This document shows positions 49,176 to 62,445 of a DNA stretch of 64,000 nt, one piece after another. Below the pieces are notes generated by a model that saw nothing but the letters and a program-made list of their open reading frames with translations, was not told the origin of the DNA and did not search any database. The number at the start of each line of letters is the position of its first letter. Within the stretch, counting starts at the first letter, position 1. This DNA is from Casuarius casuarius (lineage: Eukaryota > Chordata > Aves > Casuariiformes > Casuariidae). Location of the stretch: contig PTFA01000087.1 of the NCBI GenBank assembly GCA_003342895.1, positions 1,078,708 through 1,142,707 on the forward strand. Direction: 5' to 3'. The position numbers were made by a program, and so were the translations under genes.

Positions 49176-50697
49176 CACAGGCACGATTTTTTTTTTTTTG
49201 CTGGAGTTGTGGTTAAAGTTGAAAAGTGAGCCATGCATATATAATCCGTGCCCGTTGGAGGATGGTGATTGCATGCCACCCTTTTCCTCCCAGTTTATTG
49301 TAATCAGAATTTGTCAGCACTCTCAATTTGGTAGTGGAAGCTTCCATTTTGTGAGGAAGGGGTGTTGGTTTCTTCTAACATGGAGAAAAGTCTGCAGAGT
49401 TTGAAGGTGGGGGATGGGGCCCCATTCATGCTGAACATTACCATTTTGATTGCTTTGATGCCATTTTTGGAGGGGGGAGGGGATAGAATACCCTACTCAG
49501 CAGAGCACAAAGATGTTTAATCACTGTATAGAATCAAATCAGATACTTTCTTTTTTAAAGCAAATCTGACACTACATGATAGCTAAGGGCTGTTAGTCCT
49601 TTTTTTGCAGTGTAAAACAGCAAGTTGTTGACTCTAATACTACTATACTGAGTAGAGGATTTTTTTTTAAGCGAGGTAACAGCCTTTACTGCAACAATGC
49701 ATCTTTATGTGTTCTTTCTTCAATATGGAAATAGTTTTACTGTTCTAAGTGGGTATTTAGAACATACATTTGATCATTTTCCCCTGTATTGTAGCAACTA
49801 TTTCAAGGCTGTTTAAATTTTTATGATGATAGTAAATGAGAAGCTATTTATTATGTGTCATGNTGGAATTTAGATAAGGCAGAGAGACACATTTGAAAAT
49901 ACAGTTGGAATGTTCTGATTCAGCTCAGTGAAAAAGGTTTTTGCTAAGCTTGCCCAACATTTTCTGTATAATCCAAACTAACTAGTAAACAATGGTCACC
50001 TATTTATGACTCTCTATTCTCATACTCTTGTAAATAAATCTATAGCCTATAATGAAATTAAATGTATGATACTAAAATTCTGTAAACAGGAAATGTGACC
50101 TAGAGAGAACAACTACTATTTTTAGGCAAAAACCTTGTTTTATATTTCTTTTACCCATTTCAACATCCGATGCAACAAGAGCTTATAAATAAGAGATTAG
50201 GTGGTGATGATGTGGTGTCCTCCTGCTCCAGACTGCCACCTCTGGAGGTCTTGAAATCTTTCTTGGGTCACAAGTGAAATGAGTTTGGGGGTCTTAGCCT
50301 TTGACCAAGTCACAAAACCGTTGTGTAACTTTTCAGACTTTGTATAATTAGTAGTTTCTCCTTGCGTAATGGCTTGTGAATGAACTATTGGCACTTCAGG
50401 GCATGAAGGAGATGCACTGAAGGCTACTGCGACAGTAGTTTGGGTGCCATTGCATATGTTCAGTGGTTTCAGGCTCTCCCTTTTGTGAGTACACCAAAAC
50501 ACTGAAATAAAATTAAGAAGGCAATTTAAGTAGGGAGGTTGTTTTTACATAGTGTTTACTTTCCTTCCCTCCTAACTCCCCCCCGCCCCCAAAGATTTGT
50601 TTAGGAACAACTAATTCATAATTCAATAATATATACCTTTGATTGTGCATGCACTGAATACAAAAGATACTAAAATTANGTTTCAATTAAAAGGCAC

Positions 50698-50750
50698 ATG
50701 TGGATGATGAAACAGATAGTAAAATGAATGGATGATCACATCATCCACAT
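50698..50750 (+). repeat. Inverted repeat, 12-bp perfect arms
   Basis: atgtggatgatg (50698-50709) is the exact reverse complement of catcatccacat (50739-50750), with a 29-nt loop. It lies in PHF21B intron 3. Confidence 0.95.
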
Positions 50751-53584
50751 CTGTTATAAATATAGCAGAGGTGAGTATTATCTTTCCATATCCCATTCTT
50801 CAGTTTTGCACTATAGTCATTAGCTTTTATGGCAACATTTCCTTTTCTTAAAAATTACAAAAAAAGACAGAAAGATTTGAAAGACAAACTCAACTCCTAG
50901 TGCATGAGGTAAATGTATAAAGTAGACTTCTGTGAAAAGTTAGAGTTCAGTTTGAAACCTAATTAAATTTCCACATCGTCAATGTTTCTTTTACATTGCT
51001 GGTGTAGAGAAATATGGAATTAAATGTAGTTTTAATATTTTCCCAATTGTTTCAAATAAGTATTATGGAGACATTGTTTTCAGTATTTAAATGGTGTAGC
51101 TTAAATCAGTACTTAATTTGGCATCTTATTCAGAAAGACAAAGTTAGACTTTTGTTAGAAGTTGTATCTTTTGTGTACTATAGTTTTGATGAATTGTAAT
51201 AGCATTTGAGAGTGGGTTACCTCTTCTTTAACAAGATATGATGTGTGAAGACTCCATTAGTTGGTCCAGTGGTTTTACACCTTCAATCTACATCACATGC
51301 AGAGCAGCAGTAACATTTTTATCTAAATTGTCAAGCAACAAGCATTTATATGTAAATAAAAGAGCTATCATAAGAGCCAGCACTGGTCTTAAAAGCACAC
51401 CAGAGGTGCTCTGCTGCATATGTTTCTTGCTTTTTTTATTTCCATAAAGAGTCATTAAGGGTCTTTTCATTTTAGAAAGTTGTGTCTTATTAATTAATAG
51501 GTTAAGATAAACAAATAAACAAACCTTTAACCTCCAATCACAAGTTAACTGTTTTTGACATAAGTATTAGGTGGTAAGCCAGGTCTTAAAAATTAACAAC
51601 GAGCTTGTGTGGGCTACTATATTTTCAGCTGTGATGAACTCTGAATTCAGACAGCCTGTCCTGGAGCGCAGTAATAAAAATATGTCTTCCTGAAAGACAT
51701 TATATATATGACATTCACTTTTGCACTGCCTCATTTCTTTACCATAATTTACTATCTACCTAGAAAATCAACATTAGTTTCAGGCAGACTATTTCAACCT
51801 GTATTAGTGCTGGTTTGCATTTTTGGGTAATATATTTGAAATTAAACCGCTAACTGTATTTTTGCTTTTGGTGGTTACCAGCAAAGCCTGTTTGTGGAAA
51901 GCGTGAGTCTTCCTAAAATTTAAATACACTTCTTACACAAGTTGTTGAAAACTACTGAACTCAAGATGTCTGGTTTTGCTCATGTTGTATCTTTCTTTTA
52001 AGGGGAAAGGAAGAGATGTTTTTTAGGTTTGTTGAAATGCGCGCTGTGCCGTGCCTGGAAATGGCAGCATTGTTTACACATGTTAAAGGCGAAATTATTG
52101 ACATTTGCCAAAGCTCAGTATTTCATATGGTTGGGTACTTTCGAAATTGTTGAAATAAAATAGGGGTTATAAGTGTCAGTGAAAGCAGAGATAAAACCTG
52201 AAAGGCATTTCCAAATCACGTTGAACCTAATGTCAAATTCTATCCTGAGGTGCACACACAGAGCACTCCCGTTTCTTGTGGCAAGAACTGTATCTAAGTA
52301 CGTTCCTCCCAGCAGAATTTGGTTGTAAGGGCCTTACTAAGCACTCGCTGAAATCAGGGGAGACAGGGTGACGATCCCCCAGGTGGAATATGAAGCTTTC
52401 CAATCACTGCATTGAATCTTTAAGCAGAGATACAACAGGTATTAAATATGAGCTTGACTTTGCCGTTCTTCTGCGTGTTGAGGTCCTGCTGACTTTGCTG
52501 GGAAACCCGAGCGACTGTAGAATCAAGTGAACTTACTGGATCAAAGTAAAGATTAGTTCTGGACTGTAATTCAGAAAGCTTCAGTTCCTCTTTTTTTTTT
52601 TTTTTGCTAGAATCAGCTAGTAATTTATTGGTTGCTTTGCTATCTGTGGAAAAAGTGAGAAAACTAGAGAAGAATTTACCTTTGGCTCCTTAGAGGAGAA
52701 ACGTGGGAATATAGTTTGTATAATGGCAATCCTAGCACTCTGTTTGTGCTTTCAGTCATTCTGCATGGAGATTACACATTCATATTGGGGGAAAATGGTA
52801 ATAAAGAACATTTTCATAGAGNTGAAACACAATAGAAATATGTATACTTGTGGCTTTCTCCCTTCCATTAGGTTACCCTTATAAGATTCATGGAAATTGC
52901 ACATCTGTAATGAAAATGTGTACTGGAGGGGGTTAGAACCGCCTTTGTTTGGTAGCTGCTTGACTGGCGTGTGAAATGCTATTTTATTCTAGCATTTTTC
53001 TTTGACTGTACACTTTTCTGCACTTGTACAGTATATCACTTGGCAGGGCTACGGGTTGAAAAGTGAATGTTACATTCATTCTAACCATTTTAAAGAGTTC
53101 ACTTTGATATTTTAGCCACTTAAAACACCTGCTGTCAGAACAGTACAATTGATTTCAATTAACTTTGAATTTCTTCAATAAGATGACTCTTATAATAACT
53201 CCAGTAATCCCATGATGCCTCATTAGAGGAGCTGGCTATGATGATTATCCCTGTGATTTAGCAATTTTTTCCTTACAATGCCTTTGTCTATTCAGAAAAA
53301 GGAATTATGGCAACAATAGCTTTTTATTTCACTTTTGGTCTTACAGTAACGGTACTTGCTACCTGTTACACACTGTAAAATATCTAATTTATACTTGCAG
53401 CAAACAGGTATTTGTTCAGCGGTACATGATACTTTGGTAGGCAGACCCTTTCAAGGAAACTTTAGTTCCATGTAGCAACTCTGTCTCATGGAGTTAGAAT
53501 TTGTTTTTATTTTGTAGCAGATGTTTGAACAGTTAAAACTGTGCTTTCACAGAAGTCTTTGTGTAGAGCTCTGATTTAATGGCA

Positions 53585-53690
53585 CAGATTCTCCACTGGT
53601 CCATGCCATACGTGCTGCTGATCCAGAGCCGTGCCTTGTGTCAGAGGTTTATACCAGTTCACCTTGTTTCAGGATCTGGCCCACTGACTC
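53585..53690. repeat. Decayed palindromic repeat in PHF21B intron 3
   Basis: It starts cacagattctccactggtc and ends gtttataccagttcacctt, then gtttcaggatctggccca. Both ends fit the sauropsid family with 'cagattctcagctggtgta...ttacaccagct...gaggatctggccc' ends in opposite orientation. Confidence 0.55.
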
Positions 53691-54460
53691 ATTCTGCTTG
53701 TGGAAGGAAAGGAGAATATGTCTCTGTTCTGTAGCATGATGCTGGAGGAGGGTTTTTGAACAGCGATTTTAAATCACATTTCCAATGGGATACTGCATCA
53801 CTCCAAACACTTCTAGTATATTCAAGTTGAGAAAATCCCTTTTCATCTCATTTCAGATTTGATTTTCAAGTTGAAAGCATGAAGGCGTATAAAGGCACGT
53901 TAATACAGAGTTACTTTTAACTTTCCTCTCTATGCCTTTCTCTTCGTGATCAAAGATAAAATATGCAGTATTTTTACTTGATTATAAAATGATATCTCCT
54001 TCTCCCCTCCGCTCCCCCCAAACAAAATCTGAGGCATCAACACAATTTGTAATCAATAGAGTTAAAGGGTAGAAGTTTGCAAATCAATAAGACAGGGCTA
54101 TGGTAAATGGTGTGTGTGTGTGACCATGATGTCAAGAAGGGCAATTTGTACATTCATAGTAGTTGGAGGTAAGGGAAGTATAAAAATGTGCTGCAAGTTT
54201 AAGATAAGAACAAAGAAAAACTAAAAAAGAATTGGACTAATTGAAATGCAAATTTGTCTTTCTACCATTAAAGTAGACAGTTATTTCAGCTTAACAGAAT
54301 CATATTTGGTTGTATCCAATTCTCCTTGTTAAATCACCTTAAACACACTTTCCTTATATGTCTATATATGTATGTATATCTTTTTTTTTTAAGCTTAAGG
54401 TGGTGCTACTTTTTTATTTGGAAACCTTCTTCTTGAGACAAAATGTACTTCCTTAAACAT

Positions 54461-54463
<3 letters not shown>

Positions 54464-54503
<40 letters not shown>
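54464..54503 (+). repeat. (CT)n microsatellite in intron 3
   Basis: About 20 uninterrupted CT units are followed by a T run, within PHF21B intron 3. Confidence 0.97.
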
Positions 54504-54508
<5 letters not shown>

Positions 54509-57500
54509 GAATCAGCTACTTATTGTTATGTAGTAGCAATTTCCAGAGTGTCATATGAAATTGCTGATGCGGCTTAGTTCTAGCTACAACCTGCGACTGC
54601 CAATAGTAAGCATCTATTGAAATCTAATATGTACTACCGGGGCTTTTTTTTTGCACATGTACAGGCATACCCTTCTGGTTAATATACAAAGACAATGGAA
54701 AAAATACGAGGATGTACTTTATTTTTTTTAACCCATGGAGGAATTAGGTGTATGCCCCAGTTTAAACTACAAAATCACCTTTTTGACTGAATGGAAGTAA
54801 ACCGGAGAACTGGCTCTAAATGTGGCTGCAGTAAAATCAAAACAATAAGTGCCTGGGAAGTTGGTAGCTGTGACGGGTGGTGCTGATTTGAGTGTTTTGA
54901 GAGGCAGTGTTATTTTCAGAGTTGGAATTTAGTCCTAAGAGCCTGGGCGTTGAGACTGTGGCAAGAACAGTGTGTTTGCCTGAAAATTTGTCTGATTGCT
55001 TACATTTAATCAAGAGAAGCATATAATTGGTCTCGAAACTGAAGTTAAATCTATATAGTATATAGGTCGTTTTCCTTTCTAGATTGACTTAACTTGATCG
55101 TGTTGGTACTTTGTGATGCAGCTTATCTCTTATCCAGACAGAAGGCATGGAATAGCCTTTCTGAGCAAACTCAGCTATTGATGATAGATCTTATACGGTT
55201 ACAGAAAGTAAAAATGTGTATTACGTTTTGATTAACATGAGTCAAGTGAGAATCATTGATACTTTTGACATGCAGCAGAGATTAACCTGCATTTTCTGTA
55301 ATTTTCCATTTTTCTGAAGCACTTTGAATCAGCTAGGCTTGCCGAAAGATTTATTGGTGAACTGAAGCTTTTCTAAGAATGAAAAAGATGAGAGAAGCTT
55401 CCATTCTCAGAAATGTAGAGATTTCTGTGTGTAAATGTGCTTATGTGTGTGTGTGGTTGGGTGTGAGCATAAGGTCTTTCTCTTTGATATCATTCAGGCA
55501 GAAAGCCAATATGCGCATGTAAATGAGCCTGAAAATGTAATTAAAAATATATACATACTGGGGACTGTGATACAGAATTTAATATGAGATGCAGGTTACA
55601 AAGTGACAAGTAACATTTCCTATATAACCACAGATACTAACTCTCATCTGTGATTTATGCATCTCATGTGTTATTAAGTACCCAACAGATAAATACTGGA
55701 ATTATTTTTTAAGATATAATTTCAACACAATGAGTGAATGCAAAATGCAGCTTGCCCTTTCTTTCCCCCCAACCCAAACCGAAACAAAAATACACTTACT
55801 ATGAAAATGTTACCATAGAGAGTAAAAGTATTTTACAGAAGGTCAGATAAAGATCTCTCTGATAACGTGTCTTTCCTGAAAATGAAATGTGACAAAATAG
55901 ACTTCTTCGTGTCATTAATATATTACGATCAAGGAAATTCTGCAAATCATTAACACACATCTAGAAACTCACGCCCAGATTGGAAAAGATAAAGATTGCC
56001 AGGTGAAAGACAAAAACAATCTTGGCCTTTATTTCAGTGTAGGTAGCTTTGTTTTGCACATAAAAGCTTACATAAGAGGTATCTCAAAAAACTCCCAACT
56101 TGGGTAAAGCAGCCCGTTTTCTTTGTCTAAAAGTATTCCTGTCTGTGCTAAAAGTTAGATTAGAATGCTGGATGCAAAAACTGACGTATCCGCTCTCCAG
56201 CTTGGGGGCAGCTACTTTGAAAAGCTTTATTTCTTATTTAAAAATACAAGTGGAATCCAGATGTATTTCTATAAACAGCCCTGCAGCCCATAAATATATA
56301 CAACCTAAGCCAGTGTCTTATTTACGTTATTTTATTAACATTCTTTGCTGAGTGGGCTTGAATGGAGCACAATCTCTCATATAGAGGATCTAATTATAAA
56401 CACAAGGGACAGAACCAAATAAGCAGTCTTTAAAGGGAAAAGAGTCTGGCAGCTTTGTTTAAAGTGTCCTTTAATGAACTTCTTTAGCAGCTTGTATCTT
56501 AGCAACACATTTTATTACATACCAGTGCGGGAGAAGCAGTTTGCAGATGGAGTTGCACACAGTAATTTATTTCCCCCCCCTTTTNTTCTCTCTTCCCCCT
56601 TTTTTTTTTTTCCTCTCTTTTCCAGTTCTCTGTGGTGACTCAACTGGAATGTGCAGACTAGCTTTTCCAACACTGATAGCTCACTCCAAATCTCTGATTG
56701 GTTCATTTGTATCNGCTCTGTTTTGTTAGGTGATGAAAAAGGCATTTAGTATGGTAAATGCATAGTGATTTTGCTTGCTCTTAGAAATTCAGATATGATT
56801 CTTTTGAATAGGCACGGGCTTAAATTAAAAACAAACCGATTCTCTTTCAATGCACTTTTTTCCGTGTCTGCGTTCCACTCGGTGCTAGTCCACATCGCAG
56901 GCGCAGATTAGTTTCCAGACTTGTGGGTTATTTACTCTCAGCTGTTACAAGGGGTTATTTTAATCTATCGTCTTCTGCTCCTCTAAAACTGATCGGAATA
57001 TAGTGCTGACAGGAGCACTTGCAATCTTTTTTTTCTTTTTTCCTAGACAAAACCTACCACTTAAAATGCAAATGTATCAAAAATAACTTTTTTATAAAAG
57101 CAATAAAAAACAGTGCACTGCTGTCACTCTTTCAGATGACCTGTGGTCTTTATTGTTGTAGAAGGAATTACTTCTTGTACTTTGCATTATTGATTACAGC
57201 CCAGTCTCTGCATGTACGTTTTGAGTGAAGAACTCCATGAGTAGCTCTTTTCAGTAGGGTCTGCTGAGGAGCGAGGTACTACTGAAGATGTATATGAGCG
57301 ACAGAATCTNGACTTTGTTGTTTTTCCTCGTAAACTGAAGGGAAAAATGCTTTCTATGAGCAAACTAAATACCATTCAACCCAATTTGCATTTTCTCTTG
57401 GCTAGACAGGTGTAATTTCCAGAAATATATTTTCTTGNAGTTCACTGGAGTTACACTGCAGAGTTCACACTGAAGTGATAAAAATCGGAACCTAGCTAGA

Positions 57501-59396
57501 GGGAGGAAGGTAGGTGAGAAGAGGAGGGGGAGGAGGAAGGCCATCCAGAGTGTTAAGAGTACCCAGAGAAGATTGTTGGCTTAAAAATACTGTTTTAGGG
57601 AAGGTTTCATTAAACTTCTGCTAGCAGCTGATAGCTCAGGCGTTGATATTAAAAAGACAAAAGGCATCCATTTCATAAAGTCCGTTGGTATTTGCAAGTA
57701 GATAGGAGATTGTTTTTGAAAGAGATGGCATTGTTTCTTTCCTTAACATTAGTTTNATGTAAATGTATTTCCATTAACTGGCAAGTCTTTATGTTTCTTG
57801 AATCCTCAGTTCAAAACAGAAGTTTCTTTTCACACCAAAATATGCATGGATTTGACTCCAGTTTTCTGCTTCCAGTATGTCAGGCGACAGTCTGTCTGTT
57901 GTCTCTTTTGGATTTGCAGTATCTGTCTTATTGGAGGCTTAAAAGAAGTCCTCTGAACTTTAAAAACAGAAAGTGTGCAGTAAATGAAGGTGTAAAAGAC
58001 ACAGTCCCACCTACTTTTAAAATACTGTCATATTAGACCGGAAACAGTAGGATGTCCTCTGAAGCCCAAAGCGATTAAGTTGCCGTGTGATTAACTTATT
58101 CTTTTCTTTTGCAATTCAGTTCACTGTTTATTAACTTAAATTGGATTGAAAAAACTCTAAGCTGGGGAATGCCTCAGAATCTTGCACAATCACCGGGATT
58201 AATAATGACAGCCTGAACTGTCGAACAAGCTAAATCATAAAATTCGCAATATTACTAGACAAAAGGATTATATGTTTTTCTGCAGCCATATTGGCCATAA
58301 CAGATGGGATCATCAGTTTCTGGTCCCACCGTGAGAAATAGTGCTTGCACCATGCAAAACATTTGAAGTCCTTGCCTCCAGGCCATTTATTTTATGTTGT
58401 AGGGCTGGGAATATTTAAGTGAGGTGTAAAAGCAAGAGACTTAACATATTTAGAAGCCTCCTCTGCAAATATTGCAGTAATGAAGAACAAAATGAAGCAT
58501 TTAATTGTTTTCCTAAGATACACAGTACCTCAAGGAAACAATTAGGAACCTGTGTATCAGATTGGCCAAAATGAAACAATCAGCTCAAATTGTGCCTTTT
58601 GTTTCAATAAAGAAAGAAAATATTGTTTTTTTCCAGAAGCACAAACATTTCCAGAAACTTCTTTAACCTTCCCTGAGCAATAGCACTGCAGCTCATTACA
58701 GAAGTACTTTGACTAAGGGAAACTTAAAGGAACTTCCGTCCCCAGATGAAGCAAAGACTCATTTATAAACAATGAGAGCAGGAACAATAGCAAGCTGAGT
58801 GCATTCTGCATGAATAATATAACTGAGGGTTGTGAAAAGCCTATGATTTTAGTATGCCAAACTCTGTGTGGGAGTGCANCATTCAGCTGATTTTTCGACA
58901 CTGGAGACTCATCCCTTCTCTCCCCCACGTGTATGTGCAAACATACACACACAGAGGACTAGCAGGGATGATTAAAGAGGGAAGTCATCAGCAACTCCTA
59001 TGCAGTGATGTTGAGACTCAAGTGTAAATTCATAAAACTGATGGAACTCAGGCTGAAATCTAGGCCAACACTTAGCTTTAATGCATGCCTTAGGTAGCTG
59101 GAGGAAAGGCCAAAGACCTGATTTAAGATAGAGTTTGAGTGTCAGCCTTTATTCTTGGCTGTGAGTCTGAATTTCTTTGCATTCAGGAGTTTTAAGTCAG
59201 AGAGCTTAGAAGGCCTTCAGTATGAACGCACATTTCTGGCACCTTTAGATATATCATTTGTATTTATGAGCCTAAATCTGGATTTAAGCTTTGGATTTCA
59301 AGTCTGTTGGTTGAAAAAATTTGGCCGTGCCTGGTTATTCTCCCTTTTTTTTTCCTTTGCATTTACTTAATTAAAGTCATTCTTCTAAAGGTGCTG

Positions 59397-59516
59397 AAGT
59401 GTAAGCTCTTCACGTCAGAAACTCTCTTTGTCCTGTGTATATTCGGTGCTTGGCTTAATGAGATTCTATTCCAGGACTCCTAGACAACAAGGTAATGCAA
59501 ACACTGAATAATAAAT
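59397..59516 (+). repeat. Dispersed repeat, 'gtaagctctt...' family
   Basis: The sequence tgtaagctcttcacgtcaga, then ctttgtcctgtgtat, then tcggtgcttggcttaatgag and a terminal gaataataaat follows a common sauropsid repeat tail: gtaagctctttggggcaggga, ctgtgtttgtacagcgcctagcacaatgggg, then aataataa. It is probably the 3' part of an old LINE/SINE family. Two other copies occur in this window. Confidence 0.65.
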
Positions 59517-59727
59517 CGAAGGCAACAGTAGCTGAAGTTTAGCCATACACAGTGGCAAAATAAACTTGCCCCAAAACTCATCTTTGAGTGTTTTTGCCAA
59601 ACATGCTACAAATACAGAGCCATCATGCTGGAATTTTCTGGCTTACGCTGNCTGAGGTAATCCACTGCATCTGCTGTTAAAGATCTGCTATCATGTAAAG
59701 ACATTGTTAGTTCTATAGAAAATATTA

Positions 59728-59810
59728 GATATAGTTGTTTTCATTTATGGTTATATTTTATATAGTTTTATAGTTATATTTCATATACTATATTTCATAT
59801 TTTATTTTAG
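59728..59810 (+). repeat. AT-rich imperfect tandem repeat (tatatttcatat units)
   Basis: Imperfect repeats of tatattt-catat and tatagttt units lie in intron 3, including two close copies of atatttcatat. Confidence 0.7.
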
Positions 59811-62388
59811 ATGCTTGTATCATATGACACATTTTAGTTTTACCAGTGTTAGTTGAGTTCAAGGCAGTGGGCAAAAGCTTTGTCCATCATTACTGTTTCT
59901 GATAGTCTTCCATTTTGTTTCATTATTTTTTCAAAGGAAAAAAAGGTATCACTGTTTGCTTCATCAGCCAGATTAAGTTTTCGTAGATTTGTTGGGTTCA
60001 GTTCTGCTGTGACTGTTAATACTTGTGAGAATCTGGGTCAGGTTGGCATAACTTCCCCCGACAATCACCAAATTACTCTTTCTAAAAAAGTCCTAAATTG
60101 ACCAAACAGCGATATGATGTNTGAGTTGATCCCTAAGATTCTTACTCTTTATTTAAGCTAGTTTCAACTGAAGCCACTGTTAGTTTGCTGATGGTCTCTC
60201 CATAAAGACTGTGCAAAAACTGAGGCTAAACCTTTGGNTTTTGACATCACTTGCAGTCATTCCTTTAAAAAGTAGCTTTAAAAATGTTCTTCTTCCAGAA
60301 GAAAGTCCAAATAACAACTATCTAACTACTACTACGTACTTCCTTGACAATTCACTGTTGCTTGGAAAAGCTCTTGCAGGCTGTCAGATACTTGTGTATT
60401 CATCAGCTAGCTTCTGAGCAAGTTATCATGTAAATGCATAGTTATAAAGTTTTTAAAATGCATAGTTCTCACCAGATTGGGCAAATACATGACCTGAGAT
60501 TTATTAAGATGCAGCTTCTTGACATGACAGAGCTTAGAGCCTTTACGGTCTGTTGGGTCATGACCCACCGAAGGAATTTTACCTTCCCAGGTCAAGGATC
60601 CATTAGGTAGGAACAGTTCCTCCAAAATCATTACACTACTATCAGCTTGGACAGACTTCAAATTAACATTACTGAAGTACTGGTCTTCTGTGGGAGATTT
60701 GGTCTCAAATGCTGAATGTGCAATGAATCAGTCTTAAACAAAAATTGCTTGTTTGCTTTACAAGCCCTTGTTCTTAGAGGACTATCTACCTTCCATACTA
60801 AGAGCATCCAAAATGTCTTTTTAAGTGGAAATGGCTTAGAAGGAAAAGTAGACACAGAAGTTTATGCTTCAAGGGCCAGATTCTGCCAAGCACAAGGACT
60901 TTGGCCTAAGCGCCCTTCATATTTTAAGGAGAAAAACTCTCCTCCCCTGGCAGGAAAGGTTTCCTGACTGTATAAACATCACACAGACACACCCAGAGAG
61001 CAAGAGAAACAGGACTAAGAGTTGATGTCTAGAGTAAAGGCACAGTTTCCTCTTCCCACTTTTCCTCCTTCACCAGAGGAAATAGAAACTAACATTTTAA
61101 GACTAATAAGCTAATGAAGATAGGCAGGAATTCGGTTCTGCAGTTTTGAGACTAGATGGGGAATTAAAATGGGGATAGGTACTCCCTTGCACAAGTTTCA
61201 GTTGGTTTATTTGCATGAAGTTGATCCATTTCTGCACGGAACAAAATTTTGCTGAATGTGTACTCAGGAAATGTGTGGAGAGTTGAGTTTTGAAGTGACT
61301 CCAATCAGTTGTGGTTGGAATTGTCAAAATCCTGTGCATTTCTTAACACTAATATACTTAATCTTTTTTTGGTTACCAGCTATAACTGGAGCTATGACTG
61401 ATTTTCTTTACTAGAGTGTCATTACGGGCCTTTCTATATTCTGGTGTCCATGTTAATGCTATCTGAGCAGTGGTAGTAACCATCTAGCGAAAACTGCCCT
61501 TCTGTTAGTCACTGACACTTGTGTTGGCTNGCAGCAGGCTTGCTTGTCCTTAGTTCCTTCATCCTGAGGGATTTTTGTGTTGAAATGAACTACATTCTTG
61601 AGATAAGATTTTTTTTTTTTTTTAGTCTCTTGGGTTTTGTAGGAAGATGATGGCTATATCCACATAAGCAAGTAGTGCAGCACAGTGGGAGCAGGTGTGG
61701 AGAGCAAAAGAGTTGGTGCTCAGCACTGTGTACATACTGGGGGCTCACGCTAGCTCTAGTCTGGTCCCGTGGACTGAACATCCATGACTGCTTGCAACAC
61801 ATTAAGTATGCTCCAGAAGTGTACTTTCCTGTTCAATTTAATCGAGAAGGAACCTAGTTTGTCTGCTCCAAGACAACTTTGTAATATGAACCAAAGCACA
61901 GGAAGGGTGGAGAACTGGGAGATTTGTTTCAAAAGTGAACTCTTGATTTGAAAATGGTAATTAATGTGGACTTACCAATAGGTATTCCATGTCAGTGGAT
62001 TCCTGTTATGCTGAACACAACACCACTCCAGCCCTGCCCTTCTCTCCCTATAGGTAATGGTATCACGGCACATGGGTGGAGGGGAAGGCAGGAAGACGGC
62101 TGACTTCCTGGTGAGCATGGATGCATTGATTGCATCCCTCTCTAGTCTGCATGCCAGAAGGACATGGAATGAAGAACCAGTTCCTATTATCTTTTCCAAT
62201 CTATTTTGACAGCTAGAAGAGTTTTCCAGCCCTGAGCTCTGGGCCACTTCAGGTCTAATGGGATTCTGAAATTCTACCTAAGGCTTTCATTTTCTTTATT
62301 TCAGACATAAGGCCTGTACCTCACTTTGGCAGGGAACAGTCTCACTGAAGGTCAAGGCCTCTCTTCCCCAGCATAGCAGTATTTTGGG

Positions 62389-62445
62389 CTGCATTCTGCA
62401 ATCAATTTACCTATGTTAATGAAAGTTAACATCTGTGAATTTTTT
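62389..62445. repeat. Short relic of 'gggctgaattctgc' repeat in intron 3
   Basis: The sequence gggctgcattctgcaatcaa, then tttacctatgttaatgaaag resembles the start of the same broad group of repeats (gggctgaattctgcactcagttacactggtgtaaat). It is a weak match. Confidence 0.35.

Noticed and set aside
48934..49404. 156-codon plus-strand open frame through the intronic CpG island
   Set aside because: Alanine/proline/glycine/arginine-rich in several frames at once, as expected for GC-rich DNA without coding function.
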